A DNA stretch of 57,129 nt from Pseudovibrio sp. Ad37 (GTDB lineage Bacteria; Pseudomonadota; Alphaproteobacteria; Rhizobiales; Stappiaceae), in the NCBI RefSeq assembly GCF_001623075.1, contig NZ_LMCF01000014.1, forward strand, positions 1 through 57,129, read 5' to 3'. A program made the position numbers and the translations under genes. A model generated the notes under the pieces. The model worked only from the letters and a program-made list of their open reading frames with translations. It was not told where the DNA came from and did not search any database. This document shows positions 27,912 through 35,756 of the stretch, in pieces (the stretch's first letter is position 1; each line of letters opens with the position of its first letter).

Positions 27912-28868
27912 ATGATGGAATTGGAACAGGACCTTATGGTCAGTGAGCGGAAGAAGAAGCCGTTCCGCTGGCATGTACTTGTCTTTCTGGCTCCGGCAGT
28001 CATCGTTTACACGATGATCATGATCCTGCCGTTGGCTGAAACTCTGCGCTTTTCATTTTTTCAAAGAGACACGACCACGCAGGCGATCTCGTTTGTCGGA
28101 CTGGAAAACTACATCAAGCTGTTCTTTGATCCGTATTGGGTCGAGCCGTTTTTAAACTCGCTCTGGAACAACTGCTATTTCTTCCTGATCCACATGTTAG
28201 TGCAGAACCCGATTGGCATCCTGATAGCGGCTTTGCTCTCCATGGTGCACCTACCGGGCAAGAAGCTTTATCGCACAGCCATCTTCATGCCGACACTCCT
28301 GTCCTTCGTTGTGGTCGGGTTTGTCTGGAAGCTCATGCTTTCCCCGTTATGGGGCGTTTCCAAAGGCCTGATGAAGTCTGTTGGGGTGGGCAGTTGGTAC
28401 CTACCGTTCCTCGGGAAAGAAGAAACAGCACTCACAACGCTCTCTCTCATCTCCGTCTGGCAGTTCATCGGCATTCCAATGATGCTGATTTATGCAGCGC
28501 TGCTTTCTATTCCTGATGAGGTGATTGAAGCCGCTGAATGCGATGGCGTGACCGGCATCTCGCAGTTCTTCAAAATCAAGCTGGTCCTGATCCTTCCAAC
28601 AATCGGTATCATCTCCATCTTAACCTTCGTGGGCAACTTCAACGCATTTGACTTGATCTACACCACGCAGGGGCCGCTTGCGGGGCCAAATTTCTCGACA
28701 GACCTGTTGGGCACGATCTTGTACCGAACATTCTACGGGCAACAGTTGCAACCCGGTGACCCCAACATGGGAGCCGCCATCGCAACGGTGATGTTCTTTA
28801 TCATCCTGACGGGTGTTGCCATTTATCTCTTCTTCATTCAGCGCAAGCTGACACGTTACGAGATGTGA
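27912..28868 (+). CDS. CUT1 sugar ABC transporter permease (MalF type, murQ operon)
   Basis: 318 residues with six predicted membrane helices; the first is VLVFLAPAVIVYTMIMILPL. The coupling loop appears as DEVIEAAECDGVTGISQFFKIKL. ATG codons at 27912, 27915 and 27936 are possible; the last (MVSERKKK) follows AGGA and would give a typical short N-terminus. It is 7 bases before the second permease gene. Confidence 0.9.
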   Translation: MMELEQDLMVSERKKKPFRWHVLVFLAPAVIVYTMIMILPLAETLRFSFFQRDTTTQAISFVGLENYIKLFFDPYWVEPFLNSLWNNCYFFLIHMLVQNPIGILIAALLSMVHLPGKKLYRTAIFMPTLLSFVVVGFVWKLMLSPLWGVSKGLMKSVGVGSWYLPFLGKEETALTTLSLISVWQFIGIPMMLIYAALLSIPDEVIEAAECDGVTGISQFFKIKLVLILPTIGIISILTFVGNFNAFDLIYTTQGPLAGPNFSTDLLGTILYRTFYGQQLQPGDPNMGAAIATVMFFIILTGVAIYLFFIQRKLTRYEM

Positions 28869-28875
28869 GGCGCAA

Positions 28876-29721
28876 ATGGCTATTTCTCGTGCAAGACGAA
28901 ACCGAATGGCAGAACTGGGCGCACATGCAATCTTGCTCACGTTTGCAGTGATCGCGCTTTTCCCGGTTCTCCTCATTCTCATCAACTCGCTCAAAACCAA
29001 AAAAGCGATCTTCCGCCAGCCTCTGGAGTTCCCTACTTCCGAAACACTGGATCTGGTTGGTTATTCAACAGTGCTGCAGCAAGGCAACTTCCCGCTGTAT
29101 TTTTGGAATTCTCTGTTCGTGACTGGTGCCAGCTTGTGTCTCATTCTCCTGTTTGGAGCAATGGCAGCTTTTGCGCTCAGCGAGTACAAGTTTCGCGGTA
29201 ATCGCCTAATGGGCCTTTATATGGCACTGGGCATCATGATCCCGATCCGTCTGGGGACTGTGGGCATTCTCCGCCTGATGGTCACGACGGATCTGGTGAA
29301 TACACATTGGGCACTCATACTGGTCTACATAGCACAAGGCCTGCCATTGGCGATCTTCATTCTCTCCGAGTTTATGTCGACAGTGTCGTCAGACCTCAAA
29401 TCTGCTGGTCGTATTGATGGCCTTTCAGAATACTCCATCTTTTTACGCCTCGTACTGCCTCTCATCAGACCCGCAATGGCAACAGTGGCTGTCTTCTCCA
29501 TGATCCCGATTTGGAATGATCTCTGGTTCCCCCTTGTTCTGGCCCCCGCAGAGCATACCAAAACACTCACACTGGGCGCTCAGGTGTTTGTTGGGCAATA
29601 TTCCAACAACTGGAACGCAATTCTCGCGGCTATGGCGCTGGCAGTCATTCCGGTCCTCATTCTCTACACGCTCTTCTCGCGCCAACTCATTCGGGGCCTA
29701 ACATCTGGAGCAGTCAAATGA
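28876..29721 (+). CDS. CUT1 sugar ABC transporter permease (MalG type, murQ operon)
   Basis: 281 residues, six predicted membrane helices, coupling loop SDLKSAGRIDGLSEYSIFLRLV, in which the usual EAA is replaced by KSAG. It overlaps the oxidoreductase gene downstream by 4 bases (ATGA). Confidence 0.9.
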   Translation: MAISRARRNRMAELGAHAILLTFAVIALFPVLLILINSLKTKKAIFRQPLEFPTSETLDLVGYSTVLQQGNFPLYFWNSLFVTGASLCLILLFGAMAAFALSEYKFRGNRLMGLYMALGIMIPIRLGTVGILRLMVTTDLVNTHWALILVYIAQGLPLAIFILSEFMSTVSSDLKSAGRIDGLSEYSIFLRLVLPLIRPAMATVAVFSMIPIWNDLWFPLVLAPAEHTKTLTLGAQVFVGQYSNNWNAILAAMALAVIPVLILYTLFSRQLIRGLTSGAVK

Positions 29722-30782
29722 GTGAAAAACCTATCCGCGTGCTCGTGGCTGGCCTTGGAAATATGGGTAAGTCACATGCTCTGGCGTATGAGGTCAATCC
29801 GGGATTTGAGATCGTAGGGCTGGTCAATCGATCACCGGTGGAATTGCCTGAAGAGTTAAGGGGCCATATCATCCAATCTGATTTTGCGCAGGCTTTGGTC
29901 GAAACCAAACCCGACCTTGTGTCCATCTGCACTTATTCAGACAGCCATGCTGAATATGCTGTCATGGCGATGGAAGCAGGGACGGATGTGTTTGTAGAAA
30001 AGCCACTGGCAACCACTCTGGAAGATGCTCAAAGTGTCGTGGAAACTGCTCGCAAGCTGGGATGTAAACTGGTGGTTGGTTATATCCTGCGCCATCACCC
30101 ATCATGGACAACCCTCATAGAGCAATCGCGCAAACTGGGCGGCCCTTACGTTTTCCGCATGAACCTCAACCAGCAATCCAGCGGCGCGACGTGGCAGACC
30201 CACAAACAGCTGATGCAGACCACATCACCGATTGTCGACTGCGGCGTCCACTACATTGACGTCATGTGCCAAATTACCGACGCCAAGCCGGTCGAAGTGC
30301 GTGGCATGGGCGTGCGTTTGAGTGATGAGCTTCCCGATGACATGTACAATTATGGCCATCTGCAAGTCCTGTTCGAGGACGGCTCCGTCGGCTGGTACGA
30401 GGCAGGGTGGGGCCCGATGATGTCGGAAACCGCGTTCTTCGTAAAAGATGTCGTCTCGAAAAATGGCAGCGTCTCGATTGTTATGGAAGGCGAAGCCCGT
30501 TCGGACGATATCGACATGCACACCAAAACCTCCACGATCCGGGTTCATTACGGCCAAACAGATGCGAACGGCGAGTTTACACGCAAAGACGATGTACTCA
30601 GCATGGATGGTGAACCGGGGCATCAGGCCCTGTGTGATCGCGAGCAAGCCTTTGTGCTCACAGCTATCCGTGAAGGGCTGGATTTAGAAGATCACATGAA
30701 TGCAGCGGTAAATTCTCTGGCTGTCGTATTGGCGGCAGATCAGGCTGTGCGCACAGGCACAGCTCAGAAACTGGACTTGTAA
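29718..30782 (+). CDS. Gfo/Idh/MocA family NAD(P)-dependent oxidoreductase
   Basis: 354 residues. The Rossmann loop is VLVAGLGNMGKSHA, the family EKP motif is VFVEKPLATT, and the substrate-side DCGVHYID motif carries the usual catalytic Asp/His. Such enzymes oxidise or reduce a sugar hydroxyl, often at C3 or C1. It is translationally coupled to the permease (4-base overlap) and the ATPase starts 1 base after it, so it probably modifies the imported sugar. The substrate is not readable from sequence. Confidence 0.88.
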   Translation: MSEKPIRVLVAGLGNMGKSHALAYEVNPGFEIVGLVNRSPVELPEELRGHIIQSDFAQALVETKPDLVSICTYSDSHAEYAVMAMEAGTDVFVEKPLATTLEDAQSVVETARKLGCKLVVGYILRHHPSWTTLIEQSRKLGGPYVFRMNLNQQSSGATWQTHKQLMQTTSPIVDCGVHYIDVMCQITDAKPVEVRGMGVRLSDELPDDMYNYGHLQVLFEDGSVGWYEAGWGPMMSETAFFVKDVVSKNGSVSIVMEGEARSDDIDMHTKTSTIRVHYGQTDANGEFTRKDDVLSMDGEPGHQALCDREQAFVLTAIREGLDLEDHMNAAVNSLAVVLAADQAVRTGTAQKLDL

Positions 30783-30783
30783 T

Positions 30784-31881
30784 ATGGCTAACTTGAAAAT
30801 CTCATCCCTCTACAAGTCTTTCGGTGCTGAGAATGTGCTGGATGGTATCAACCTTGATATCCAATCCGGTGAATTCCTCGTCTTGCTCGGACCATCCGGC
30901 TGCGGAAAATCTACACTCCTGCGCATCATGGCAGGGCTGGAAGACGAAAGCGCGGGCGATATCGCCATTGAAGGTAAATCCATCGCACACTTACCGCCAT
31001 CGAAGCGTGAGATCGCCATGGTCTTTCAGACTTACGCGCTTTATCCGCATTTGAGTGTGCGAGGGAACATGGAGCTGGTCCTCAAGCAGGCAGGGTACTC
31101 AAAGGCAGAAATCAAGGATCGTGTTGCTGAAAGTGCCCGTGCGTTAGAGCTGGATGCCTTGATGGACCGAAAGCCCTCTCAGCTCTCAGGTGGACAGCGC
31201 CAACGTGTTGCAATTGGTCGTGCAATTGTGAGAGATCCCAAGATTTTCCTGTTTGATGAACCTCTCTCAAATCTGGATGCAGCATTGCGTGGGCAAGTGC
31301 GGTTGGAAATCGCGCGCCTTCATCAACGCCTGTCAGCAACCATGGTGTATGTGACACACGATCAGGTCGAGGCTATGACACTGGCAGATCGTATCGTGGT
31401 TCTGAATGATGGCGAGGTCCAGCAGGTCGGCACACCGCGAGATCTTTACGAGCGACCAGCAAACCTGTTCGTGGCCAGTTTTATCGGCTCGCCCAATATG
31501 AACTTTTTGCAACTGGAAAAACTGAGCGAAAACAGTGCGCAGCTTAAGGATGGGACGCTACTCCCTATCTCCAACGATGCCTCCGTCATCCCGGCAAATG
31601 TCACACTCGGTATCCGTCCTTCTCACGGCATTTTGCACGATGAAGCAGGGGAAAGCTATCTGAGGGCAGAAGTCTTACTGGAAGAGTATCTGGGAGACAC
31701 CACTTATGTGCATGTTGAGTTGGAAACTGGCGAACAAATGGTTGTTCGCGAAGACCCAGAGATAACACGCCGAACTGGTGACCTGGTCTACGTTGAGCTG
31801 ACACTGTCAGGCGTACATCTCTTCAATGCTGATACGGGAAAACGGATGGTCGTCAGCATCTCTGAACAGGAAACTGCTTAG
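30784..31881 (+). CDS. CUT1 sugar ABC transporter ATPase (MalK/UgpC type, murQ operon)
   Basis: 365 residues. Walker [10 protein letters not shown], signature [15 protein letters not shown], Walker [13 protein letters not shown] and VTHDQ are intact, with a C-terminal TOBE-type domain. It is a paralogue of the ATPase at 10747-11901. Last gene of the murQ group; a bidirectional terminator follows. Confidence 0.93.
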   Translation: MANLKISSLYKSFGAENVLDGINLDIQSGEFLVLLGPSGCGKSTLLRIMAGLEDESAGDIAIEGKSIAHLPPSKREIAMVFQTYALYPHLSVRGNMELVLKQAGYSKAEIKDRVAESARALELDALMDRKPSQLSGGQRQRVAIGRAIVRDPKIFLFDEPLSNLDAALRGQVRLEIARLHQRLSATMVYVTHDQVEAMTLADRIVVLNDGEVQQVGTPRDLYERPANLFVASFIGSPNMNFLQLEKLSENSAQLKDGTLLPISNDASVIPANVTLGIRPSHGILHDEAGESYLRAEVLLEEYLGDTTYVHVELETGEQMVVREDPEITRRTGDLVYVELTLSGVHLFNADTGKRMVVSISEQETA

Positions 31882-31888
31882 CGCTTAA

Positions 31889-31917
31889 ACTGAGGGAACA
31901 TGCAGATTTCCCTCAGT
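31889..31917. terminator. Bidirectional terminator between transporter operon and lysR
   Basis: ACTGAGGGAA (31889-31898) pairs with TTCCCTCAGT (31908-31917), a perfect 10-bp stem with a 9-base loop, overlapping the lysR stop codon. It separates two convergent genes. Confidence 0.7.
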
Positions 31918-32839
31918 TCTCATCAATCTGCGGTTTGTAGTCAAACTCGATAAACTGTAGAAACTTGCGCAAGATATCGGTTTCATAGTTCTTTTTGTAA
32001 ATTGCGCAAAGGTCTGCCGGAATGTCTTCCTTCAAGCGAATGAAACGCACATTCTTAGATTTCTGACTACGAAAACAGTCGCTGACCAAAGCAATCGCCT
32101 GACCAGAAGCAACTAGCGCCAACAAGGTACTTGGCTCCTGAACCTCAAAGGCAGCTTTAGGGTAGAAGCCCTGATCTTTACATCTTGCGATCAAAAATGG
32201 CGTCGAGTTGGACATGCTCCGGTCCAAAACAGCCATTTCCTCATCTTTTAGCTCTTCCAGTCCCACCACCCTGCGATCCTTGAGAGGGTGCGTGCTAGGC
32301 ACTGCCAGTGTAAGATTTTCTCTCACCAATACTTTTGAGTTTAAGGCTGGCTCATTGAGTGTATCGCCATAGCGGCAGATACCCAGATCAATGATGCCGC
32401 CATCCAGCGCTTCCTTCTGTTGATTGGGCGCCAACTCGGTAAAATTCAGAGAACAATCCGGATGCTTGCTCTTGAAATCCGAGAGCAGGTTCGCAAATCC
32501 ATCCAGAAAGGCGCTGCTCACCATCCCGATGCTGAGGGTCGAGTTTTCCGCACGTCCCTGCCGCTGGGTGTTGGTGATGGCGTAATCCAACGTATTGAAA
32601 ATCTGCTCGCACTCACGTTTCAACACGCGCCCCGCAGCAGTCAGAGAAACATTTCGTGAGTCACGCTGAAAGAGAGAGAGACCGAGGGCAACCTCCAACT
32701 CTTTGATTTGTATGGACATAGGTGACTTAGAAATATGCAGCTCTTCCGCCGCACGCCCAAAGTGTCCACTTACTGACACTTGATGGAAGTAACGCAGCAT
32801 TCGCAAAGTAATGCGGCCTGATGTGATTAGATCGTGCAT
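31913..32839 (-). CDS. LysR-family transcriptional regulator
   Basis: 308 residues. N-terminal helix-turn-helix FGRAAEELHISKSPMSIQIK, linker helix, then a two-lobed effector-binding domain (about 100-300). It is divergent from the small ORF and nupC at 33086 and 33416, so these are its likeliest targets, and the palindrome at 32980-32996 is a candidate operator. The effector is unknown; a nucleoside or purine breakdown product would fit the neighbour. Confidence 0.9.
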   Translation of the reverse strand: MHDLITSGRITLRMLRYFHQVSVSGHFGRAAEELHISKSPMSIQIKELEVALGLSLFQRDSRNVSLTAAGRVLKRECEQIFNTLDYAITNTQRQGRAENSTLSIGMVSSAFLDGFANLLSDFKSKHPDCSLNFTELAPNQQKEALDGGIIDLGICRYGDTLNEPALNSKVLVRENLTLAVPSTHPLKDRRVVGLEELKDEEMAVLDRSMSNSTPFLIARCKDQGFYPKAAFEVQEPSTLLALVASGQAIALVSDCFRSQKSKNVRFIRLKEDIPADLCAIYKKNYETDILRKFLQFIEFDYKPQIDEN

Positions 32840-32979
32840 GAACTTGTTTTGCTATTCTTATTTTGTTCTAGGTTGTAGCTCTTAAAGTTCTACTATTTTA
32901 TTCTATATGTTCTGTAAGAACTATAATCTACGAAATAATCCGTATGTGACGTGGTTTTCTACGTAATATTTTCTAGTTT

Positions 32980-32996
32980 GTTTCGAACTTCGAAAC
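32980..32996. promoter_or_regulatory. Perfect inverted repeat in the lysR / nupC divergent region
   Basis: GTTTCGAA-C-TTCGAAAC, perfectly symmetric about one central base, in an AT-rich stretch about 140 bases upstream of lysR and 90 upstream of the small ORF. It is a candidate operator. It lacks the T-N11-A form usual for LysR sites, so another regulator may bind it. Confidence 0.45.
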
Positions 32997-33024
32997 GATT
33001 GATATATTTAAAAAACTTAATAAT

Positions 33025-33083
33025 TGCCTCTCAGGCAACTAGGTTGCCCTCACCAAAGGGAATTAAATAAAAGGTGAGGCAAA
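33025..33083 (+). promoter_or_regulatory. Folded leader that can hide the ribosome binding site of the small ORF
   Basis: Three mutually exclusive hairpins can form: TTGCCT-CTC-AGGCAA, GGCAAC-TAG-GTTGCC, and a longer one pairing TTGCCCTCACC with GGTGAGGCAA (one bulged C). In the last, the GGTGAGG ribosome site of the ORF at 33086 is fully paired. The design looks like a translational on/off switch. It matches no riboswitch class I know. Coordinates may be off by one base. Confidence 0.5.
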
Positions 33084-33085
33084 CT

Positions 33086-33340
33086 ATGCAATCGGGTCAG
33101 TTCACATTCGCACCTACGCAAGGTGAGTGTACTGCGCCTGTCGTATGCCGCGCTTTCACTGAGACTGACGGCTCATACTCGCGAACTCCCACCGTGTGTA
33201 TGTCCTCAGCACTGACAATTCCTGATAAAGCTCCAGAAGGTTCTACAATCGCAGGTGTTTTACATTGTTTTTCAATGACAAAGCATTTGTTGGATGCGGG
33301 TGGCCATCTCAACTGTCCACGTGAAGGTGGGTACGGTTAG
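33086..33340 (+). CDS. Small cysteine-containing protein of unknown function before nupC
   Basis: 84 residues beginning MQSGQFTFAPTQGE. I do not recognise it. It has five cysteines (about residues 15, 21, 38, 61 and 77), no membrane segment and no signal peptide. GGTGAGG lies 6 bases before the ATG and is the paired arm of the leader hairpin at 33025-33083. It ends about 75 bases before nupC, whose own ribosome site lies in a CCTCAG/CTGGGAGG hairpin. It may be a leader ORF whose translation controls nupC, a small partner of the transporter, or a chance frame; the strong ribosome site argues against chance. Confidence 0.45.
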   Translation: MQSGQFTFAPTQGECTAPVVCRAFTETDGSYSRTPTVCMSSALTIPDKAPEGSTIAGVLHCFSMTKHLLDAGGHLNCPREGGYG

Positions 33341-33415
33341 TCGCCTTCCGGCGCTTCAAATTTCTCCCCAACCATAATCAACAACTTACCTCAGGGCCTC
33401 TGGGAGGAGCTCATA

Positions 33416-34678
33416 ATGTTCGCAACAGGTTTTCTTGGCATCGCTACACTGATCGTTATTGCTGTATTGGCTTCAATCAATCGCAAAGCGATCAATCTCC
33501 GCACTGTAGGGGGGGCACTTGCCTTACAGATTGGTATCGGCGCTTTCGTGCTCTATATTCCAGCTGGCCGTGCTATTCTTCATGCAATGTCAAAGGGTGT
33601 TTCCGGTGTGATCGACAGCGGTCGTTCCGGTGTTAACTTCCTTTTCGGCAACCTCACCAACGGTACACTTTCTGAAACTGTTGGTTTTGTGTTTGCCTTC
33701 AACGTGCTTTGCCTCGTTATTTTCTTCTCCGCTCTGATTGCTGTTCTGTACCACCTTGGTGTTATGCAGGTCGTCATTCGTGTCGTTGGCGGTGGTCTGG
33801 CAAAACTGCTCGGCACCCATCAGGCCGAATCCATGTCTGCGGTTTCCAACGTTTTCGTTGGTCAGACAGAAGCTCCACTGGTTGTGAAGCCTTACATGCC
33901 TAAGATGTCTGATAGTGAGTTCTTCGCTATCATGTGTGGTGGTATGGCATCTGTTGCTGGTACTGTTCTCGGCGGCTACGCATTGATGGGCGTTAAGATT
34001 GAGTTCCTGCTCGCAGCATCCTTCATGGCTGCGCCAGGCGGTTTGCTCTTCGCAAAACTCATCATGCCTGAAACCAAAGAAGTGAACTACACAGTAGACA
34101 CAAGCGCTGACTTTGGCGACGAAAAGCCAGAAAACGTGCTGGCTGCTGCCGGTCAGGGCGCAATGAATGGTCTTCAGCTTGCTGGCGCAATCGGTGCAAA
34201 CCTTGTTGCAATGATCGGTCTCATCACTCTGGTGAACCTGATCCTCGGCGGCGTTGGTGATCTGGCTGGCTTCAGCCTGTCTCTGGAAATGATCCTCGGC
34301 TGGATCTTCGCTCCAATCGCTTACCTGCTGGGTGTTCCAATGGCTGACATCGGTGTTGCAGGTTCTCTGATTGGTAAGAAGCTGGTCGTAAACGAGTTCG
34401 TAGCGTACCTCGACCTGAAGAACTACCTCGTCGATGCCACAGCAATGGACATGGGTCTGCCGATTATTCAGGAAAAGACCAAAGCAATCGTTTCCTTCGC
34501 TCTCTGTGGCTTCGCAAACATCTCTTCCATGGGTATTCTCATCGGTGGCCTGGGTGTTCTGGCTCCAAACCGCATGAACTTCATCGCGAAATACGGTCCT
34601 CGCACTCTGTTGGCTGCAACTTGCTCAAACCTCATGAGCGCAGCGATCGCGGGTATCTTTATCTCCTTGGCAATGTAA
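33416..34678 (+). CDS. nupC: Concentrative nucleoside transporter (NupC/CNT family)
   Basis: 420 residues, about ten hydrophobic segments. The CNT core motifs are present: VFVGQTEAPLVVKPYM (nucleoside and cation site), KLVVNEFVAYLDL and the C-terminal FALCGFANISSMGILIGGLG. It imports nucleosides with protons or sodium across the inner membrane. GGGAGGAG stands before the ATG. Downstream is a strong terminator, so nupC and perhaps the small upstream ORF form one unit. LysR is divergent. Confidence 0.95.
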   Translation: MFATGFLGIATLIVIAVLASINRKAINLRTVGGALALQIGIGAFVLYIPAGRAILHAMSKGVSGVIDSGRSGVNFLFGNLTNGTLSETVGFVFAFNVLCLVIFFSALIAVLYHLGVMQVVIRVVGGGLAKLLGTHQAESMSAVSNVFVGQTEAPLVVKPYMPKMSDSEFFAIMCGGMASVAGTVLGGYALMGVKIEFLLAASFMAAPGGLLFAKLIMPETKEVNYTVDTSADFGDEKPENVLAAAGQGAMNGLQLAGAIGANLVAMIGLITLVNLILGGVGDLAGFSLSLEMILGWIFAPIAYLLGVPMADIGVAGSLIGKKLVVNEFVAYLDLKNYLVDATAMDMGLPIIQEKTKAIVSFALCGFANISSMGILIGGLGVLAPNRMNFIAKYGPRTLLAATCSNLMSAAIAGIFISLAM

Positions 34679-34714
34679 GAGAGTTTTCTTCCTTAATCTC
34701 TGAAATTGCCTGTG

Positions 34715-34746
34715 ACGGGGGGAGCCTAGCTCCCCCCGTTTCTATT
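34715..34746 (+). terminator. Rho-independent terminator of nupC
   Basis: ACGGGGGGAGC (34715-34725) pairs perfectly with GCTCCCCCCGT (34729-34739), loop CTA, followed by TTCTATTTG. Strong 11-bp GC-rich stem. Confidence 0.9.
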
Positions 34747-34812
34747 TGTATTAGAAAAACAGACCGCGCTACGTTGGGGGTAAGCGCCTACCTGCATCAC
34801 AGGAACGAAGCG

Positions 34813-35262
34813 CTAGCTGCTAACGCCTTCTTCGATAACTTCTCGTGAGCCTTGCGGAGGCATTTCCGGGAACGCCGGAAGCTTCGGATCAATCTCATCC
34901 CACGATGGTGCTCTACTGGAATACACGTTTACCTGAGGCTCGATGACCTCCGGTTGGTCAACAGCAGATGCACGCACAAAGATCAAATCTGTCATGGCTG
35001 AGTTGAGTGAGTAAACCGCACTGCCGCAGGTTGGGCAAAAGCCCCTTGTGACTACATTTCCACTATTTGCAGGCTTGTCAAAAAATGTGAGCTCCCCAGT
35101 CACTTCAACCGCTTCTTTGGGCAGAGCTGCATGAGTGCAATGTCCTGTTCCGGACGACTTGCGACAGTCATCACAGTGACAGTGTGCGGTAATCTGCGGC
35201 TTCATTGTGGATTTCAGCTGTACATTCCCGCAAAGGCAGGACCCTGTAAAAGCGCTTTCCAT
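34813..35262 (-). CDS. GFA-family zinc protein (glutathione-dependent formaldehyde-activating-like)
   Basis: 149 residues. The zinc-binding cysteines of the GFA family are present: SCLCGNV near the N-terminus, AHCHCDDCRKSSG, and GFCPTCGSAVY. The family is named after an enzyme said to join formaldehyde to glutathione, but most members have no proven reaction. The ATG at 35262 (MESAFTG) follows AAGG by 8 bases; the frame is open to a TTG at 35280. It is divergent from the HxlR regulator, and the inverted repeat at 35297-35321 lies between them. Confidence 0.85.
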   Translation of the reverse strand: MESAFTGSCLCGNVQLKSTMKPQITAHCHCDDCRKSSGTGHCTHAALPKEAVEVTGELTFFDKPANSGNVVTRGFCPTCGSAVYSLNSAMTDLIFVRASAVDQPEVIEPQVNVYSSRAPSWDEIDPKLPAFPEMPPQGSREVIEEGVSS

Positions 35263-35296
35263 GATACTATCCTTAGTCAATGTTGAGAGATGACTT

Positions 35297-35321
35297 AGTG
35301 ACTTGTAAATTGCAAGTCACT
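35297..35321. promoter_or_regulatory. Inverted repeat between GFA gene and hxlR
   Basis: AGTGACTTG (35297-35305) and CAAGTCACT (35313-35321) are perfect inverted copies separated by TAAATTG. It lies in the divergent promoter region and is the natural binding site for the HxlR regulator encoded next to it; HxlR proteins bind such symmetric sites as dimers. Confidence 0.7.
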
Positions 35322-35346
35322 ATTCACAATAGGAGAGATTGGCGGT

Positions 35347-35703
35347 ATGTCAACCGAAAACCGTTCCGGCTGCCCGATCGCAAATACGCTGGATATTGTG
35401 GGAGACCGTTGGAGCCTCCTGATCCTGCGGGACATGTTCAATGGAAAGAAGATCTTTTCAGAGTTTCTGAGCTCACCGGAGAAGATAACCACGAGCGTTC
35501 TGACAGTGCGTCTCAACCAGTTGGAAGCGGCTGGATTGGTGAAAAAGGAGCTCTATCAACCGAACCCAAAACGCTACCAGTATCTCTTGTCTGAGTCGGG
35601 AAGGGACATTCTACCTGTGCTTCGGGAAATGTGCCGATGGGCCAACAAGCATATGCCCGAAACCTGGATCCCGCCGGAGAGCTTTATGGAAATGAATCCA
35701 TGA
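35347..35703 (+). CDS. HxlR-family transcriptional regulator
   Basis: 118 residues, winged helix-turn-helix. The HxlR signature is clear: a cysteine near the N-terminus in SGCPIANTLDIVGDRWSLLI, then F-S-EF and TTSVLTVRLNQLEAAGLVKK. The single conserved Cys9 is used for redox or aldehyde sensing in some HxlR proteins. It is divergent from the GFA gene and probably represses it and itself through the repeat at 35297-35321. Confidence 0.92.
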   Translation: MSTENRSGCPIANTLDIVGDRWSLLILRDMFNGKKIFSEFLSSPEKITTSVLTVRLNQLEAAGLVKKELYQPNPKRYQYLLSESGRDILPVLREMCRWANKHMPETWIPPESFMEMNP

Positions 35704-35734
35704 GAAAGGCTGGACGCGATATCCAGCCTTTCTC
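35702..35734. terminator. Bidirectional terminator between hxlR and dctM
   Basis: GAGAAAGGCTGGA (35702-35714) pairs perfectly over 13 bp with TCCAGCCTTTCTC (35722-35734), loop CGCGATA. It overlaps the hxlR stop and ends the convergent TRAP operon. Confidence 0.8.
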
Positions 35735-35756
35735 AACTTCCAATGATGTCCTGCGG

